NCBI GenBank assembly: GCA_000310025.1
Contig: FN649741.1
Location: 6,601,257 to 6,665,256, forward strand
Length of the DNA stretch: 64,000 bases
Direction: 5' to 3'
Source: Ectocarpus siliculosus
Lineage: Eukaryota > Sar > Phaeophyceae > Ectocarpales > Ectocarpaceae
Positions within the stretch are counted from its first letter, which is position 1. The number at the start of each line of letters is the position of its first letter. This document shows, piece by piece, positions 60,121 through 64,000 of the stretch. The translations under genes and the position numbers were made by a program. Under the pieces are notes generated by a model. The model was given only the letters and a program-made list of their open reading frames with translations, ran no database searches and had not been told where the DNA came from.

Positions 60121-60180
60121 GGGTGGATGGTGGTAGGTGACTCCATAGCAAGTTTCAGACCCGGGGCAGCGGGGGGGGGG

Positions 60181-60300
60181 AGGGTATACTCATGAAACGC
60201 ATGCCGTAGTCGTTAGATCATCGGCATCGCGCATCCCCACAATGCCGGCAGCGACGGATTTGCCGGCTTTTCACCGGCCCAGGCTACGTCTCCCAAGGAT
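60181..60300 (+). repeat. fragment of the 0.6-kb interspersed repeat (outer module only)
   Basis: TACTCATGAAACGCATGCCGTAGTCGTTAG … TTTTCACCGGCCCAGGCT matches the outer module at 46436-46520, downstream of a G run. It is diverged and lacks the B-box part. Confidence 0.55.
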
Positions 60301-61599
60301 GAAAGAAGCATTTGGGGCGGGGGATGGCCACATCCTGAGGTCCTGGTGCGAGCTCGTACACACGAGTGATGTCGTGTGTGCTCGTACCACGCGGTGTACA
60401 TGGTGTGTGCGAGCTCGGGAACCATGTCATTAAGCCTTCAGACATTGAAGAAGCTCGGTCAAGGTGAAATGTTTGATCGGCATTTACTTCCAGGCCATGA
60501 AAGAAGAATGTTGTTGCTGGCGGTACCTGCCTCACGAAGGTACACTGGGAGGTCGGCCATGGGGGCTGAAAAACAAACTTGTCTCCTCGCAAGAAGAGTG
60601 GACCAGATCGATATGGGTAACTCCTGGGTACCATCACCAGCGCTCGCCCTTCCTTGCCATCATATCAAGCTGCTGGGGCACGAGGGGCACCGTCTAGGGT
60701 CGTGGGATTTGCTTGGGGGAGCACCGTAGAGCCGGAGGAGGTCCTACGATTGCAGAAAGGGGGGAGGCCCCGCCTCAACAGTAATGCGAGGACGACCGCA
60801 ACGCCGAAGGTGACCCTCGTGGACCCCTAAGCGGTTTGATGTTGCTCATGATGTATCACTCAAGGCGATGCTGTGTCTATGTTTCTACCCTACCTATGGT
60901 GATCGCGGAAGCTGCGGTGTGTTGGATCCCAAGGTCTTGTTGAACGACGTTGTTGCATTTTTTTTAACACGCAGCTCTCAAGTGTCAGCCAGAAGAACAA
61001 CCCTCCTGTGTCCTCTGCATGGGGCCCTTGGCGTGAAAAATAGAGGAACAAGAACCCCGTTGATCATCAGCGGATGCCTGCTCAAATAAAGCAGTTCTTG
61101 AGTGCGGGCGCTACGTGTAGCTTTGCGCAGCAATGCGCCGAGCTGTGTATTATTTGTGTGTGGCAGTATGTTAGGACGCGCGGGGATACATGTGATTCAA
61201 GTTCGTTCCCCGCCATTAGAATCTTCGACGCCTGGGCAGAGAGGTGAACACGAAGCTCGAGATCGTCCCCACCGCGGGTCCGTGTCCTCGCTACCTAGTG
61301 ATGTGTTTGGAAGCCCTTTCAGGCAACGTCCCTGGAAGAATCCCCAAAAATCCTATCCGAAACACATTAGTGTTGTTCCGTTTCATTGCAGAACTCTGGA
61401 ACGAAGGATGCAGTGAAAAAAGAACGTGAAAGTGAAAAATAAAATACAGAATGCAGGACAGCGGACACCACAAAAAAGAAACTGTTTCTTTGTCCGTTTT
61501 AAAAGGTCGCAACCTTTTTTCGCGGCGTGAAGCTGTCCACCGCGATGTCGGAAAGTCGAAAACATGTTTAAAAAATATTCCATCTAGATGAATTCCATA
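60301..61599. other. no supported gene
   Basis: Short open frames on both strands (for example 60376-60729 and 61102-61416) have no recognisable domain or splice pattern. I see no repeat that matches the rest of the window. Confidence 0.5.
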
Positions 61600-62490
61600 A
61601 TGATCGAAGAAGATGGACTACTTCCGTGGAAACCGTTCATGGACAGCTTCCATGAAAGTCTTTGAGGGTTTACTCCATTGAAACTAGATTGAGGGAAAAT
61701 CTTGCATGGAAGGAGCTAGGCAGGATACTTCCATGGAGGCAGGAGGACAGAATGACTTCCTCATGAGAATTGGAAGGGGGGCAGGACACCATGGAAGCTC
61801 CGTCAGGCAGCTTCCATTAAAGTCTTCTATGTTGTCCATGGAAGTTGGCAGAAGGTGTAGGAGTTCCATGGAAGTTGGATCGGTGCGTAATACTTCCTTG
61901 GAAGCTGAACACTTCGAATTCCTTCCATGGAAGGTCCGGAACAGAAGAACTTCAATGGAAGCTAGAACGGGGCAGAACACTTCCATGGAAGCTATCTGAA
62001 AGAGCTTCCATGAAATTTTTTTTCGATGCCTTCCTGGAAGCTGGTAATGTGTACAAGTAGAGTACTGCCATGCCCACCGTCTCATACTGCATCCATGCAA
62101 GCCTTTCGGTGTAGCTTCCATGGAAGCTGGACAGAGGCAGAATGCTTCCATGGAAGCTGTCTTGGGTAACTTCGATGGAAGTGCTCGCCTGTGACTTCTT
62201 CATTCTTCCATGGAAGCTATCGCCGACTTCCATGGAACCTATGCCTAGGTCTTTTAAAGAGCCTCCATGGAAGGCAGTCCTTCGTTCCATGGAAGCTGGG
62301 CCGAGACTGTTATGATAGCTTCCGTAAATTTATTGTTCCACTTCCAGTGAAGGTTTTCCACTTCCTTCCATGGGACTTCCATGGAACCTTAAACTTCCAT
62401 GGACGTGGAACTCCACACTTCACATCTATTGTTTGTTCCGTGGAAGTATCGATTATGTCGATTTTAGCTTCCATGGGAGTAAACAACTTT
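61600..62490. repeat. degenerate minisatellite built on the palindrome CTTCCATGGAAG
   Basis: About 25 perfect or near copies of TTCCATGGAA occur at irregular spacings of roughly 30-50 bp. The best units read ACTTCCATGGAAGCTGG plus about 15 bases containing GGCAGAA. Each core is self-complementary. Both strands carry long open frames full of Met-Glu (SMEA, SMEV), which are translations of the repeat and not a gene. Confidence 0.85.
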
Positions 62491-62519
62491 GCTTGAGTCT
62501 TGATAGGCATGGAAGAGAG

Positions 62520-62770
62520 TTGGTAGAGTGGGGCGTGACAGAGCGGGTTATGAAGGCCAGAGTGAGTCTGGACGGAGTCATGACAGAGTCATATCAGGTT
62601 TATGAAAAGGCATGATAAACTCAGTTGTGAACGATTCTTGCCGGAGGGATTTATCACGCTGGTTTATGACTGGTGCCTCATCCATGACACATTCACGAGT
62701 GACAGATTTCGCGACGGGCTCATGACGGACTCATGACAGACGCTTGACAAACTCATGATGGAAAGTAAAA
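62520..62770. repeat. TCATGA-rich short-repeat block
   Basis: GAGTCATGACAGAGTCAT, GGCATGATAAACTC, GGGCTCATGACGGACTCATG and ACAAACTCATGATGG recur. Like the neighbouring block it is built on a short palindrome (TCATGA), but the units are shorter and less regular. Confidence 0.5.
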
Positions 62771-64000
62771 ATTGTAACATACCATTCATTGGAAATGCCC
62801 GTGAACGTTTGCCAATTCTGCGGAGCTACTCCATAGTAGCAACGAAAGTTTTAGGCTGACACCCCCGACGTGTTGCCTACAGTAGTCCATAACACACCCA
62901 CTAATATTCATGGGATCCGATGGTAATGCTGATTCCTTGTGGAGTTACACGAAAATCACGAAGTATGCGCCGGTCGGTGCGCCATGACCTGCTACTACAA
63001 CATCATCGTGATACACGACCCTATCAAGGCACCTACACCCCTCATGCACATATTGATCATTCGTCCATTGAATCGAGATCAGCCAGGCCGACTAATCTGT
63101 CTGTCCGTGCCTTCTTGCCTGCGAGCGAAGAAGCAATCGAGTCGAGCGGACGACAGGTAGCACGAGAAGGCGGGTGAGCAACATGCCGCTTGCTGTGGTT
63201 TGGCGGGAGGAGAGGGGGGCAAGAAACTGTGCGTTGGATAACGGTAAGTGTCCCCGAGTACAAAGCGACATCGCAGCAATAAACTGGTTCATTTATATGT
63301 CGCAACACTGTCGTTGACGTCTCAGGTTGGCTATCGTTCCACAAACGAACAAACGTTCCGTACCACCCTCCGACTGCCACATTTCATGATGAATAGCCTA
63401 ACTAATATGCAATCTAGTTGTTCGGGTGTTTTGATGCTTGCAGTGATTTGAGGTGTGATTCGGGTCGATGTCGTTGTGTTCACGTAATCTCCGTTCACCA
63501 GATATCCGACATCGGAAGAGAACCATAACCCCAATAGTCTACGAGGCCATTCTCGCGCGCGGGCACAAACACAGTGGCAAGAATGTTGCGACTGTCGAGG
63601 TGAAAAATCAAGAAAGAAATGTCCTTTCGGCGGGTTTGGCGGCTAGCTACGCCGCCATGTCAATACGGAACGATTCCACGTGACTCGACATTCTCAAGTC
63701 AATGTGCATTCATTGCATCCTTGCGCATGTTGACGCGATCATTGGAAAACATTGTCTTTTTGTTTGGAGAGTGCTGGCCATAAAAGAAGGTATAACATGG
63801 CTTTGAAGCTTTCGAAAAAACAGTGCGTAAGCGGGTATCCTCAATCTTCCCTCATTTCTACCGCTGAAAAGGAAAAACACTGCAACGAAAATAAATTATG
63901 TGTAGTAGTGCGCGGAAAACTATATTCGTAATTATGTACGCTTGACCTTCGTGGAACATATGCGGATAGAAAGGGAAGAACCCCCCCCCCCCCCTTTTTT
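62771..64000. other. no supported gene; ends in a poly-C/poly-T run
   Basis: Open frames up to about 107 codons (63380-63057, minus) lack motifs and splice partners. The window closes with a C run and a T run at 63978-64000. Confidence 0.5.

Noticed and set aside
61684-62290. Long Met-Glu-rich open frames on both strands
   Set aside because: They are translations of the CTTCCATGGAAG repeat.

Overview
The window looks like a nuclear, intron-rich eukaryotic genome. It has long GT-AG introns of about 0.3-1.5 kb, tyrosine-recombinase (DIRS/Ngaro-like) retroelements, degenerate non-LTR elements, tandem satellites and two runs of N. I infer a brown alga (Ectocarpus-like stramenopile) with moderate confidence. 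The basis is gene architecture and transposon types; no species marker is present.

The core is a cluster of polycystin/TRPP (PKD2-like) cation-channel genes, rebuilt here exon by exon. Gene 0 (+) enters from the left edge with only its last two exons (1154-1309, 2216-2488). Gene A (+, 4668-30176) is complete: 18 exons, about 895 codons, every splice phase compatible and no internal stop. Gene B (-, 34325-52761) is a paralogue with the same 18 exons; part of exon 2 lies in an N-gap. A and B are tail to tail, so 4.1-31.7 kb and 33.15-52.96 kb form a large inverted duplication around a unique spacer of about 1.5 kb. Gene 0 and its 3' flank are a direct repeat of the 3' part of gene A. The proteins have an acidic/Ser-rich N-terminus, S1, an unusual insert with CxxC pairs, the extracellular polycystin (TOP) domain, S2-S5, a pore loop with an LGE filter, S6 and a cytosolic tail.

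Mobile DNA has made the arms differ. Gene A intron 9 holds about 7.1 kb absent from gene B: a dead DIRS-like element (13.3-15.3 kb) and a satellite of about 255 bp period (15.5-18.7 kb). Gene B's 5' flank is split by a second DIRS-like element (53.3-57.2 kb), and its displaced outer part lies at 57.64-57.95 kb. A Harbinger-like MITE sits at the same place in intron 14 of both genes, so it predates the duplication. A repeat of about 0.6 kb with a tRNA-like B box is present or absent in different paralogues.

Right of 57.9 kb no host gene is recognisable. There is a degenerate non-LTR retrotransposon (EEP endonuclease and RT, 57.95-60.1 kb), a fragment of the 0.6-kb repeat, a block rich in the palindrome CTTCCATGGAAG (61.6-62.5 kb), a small TCATGA-rich block, and sequence to 64 kb in which I see no gene.
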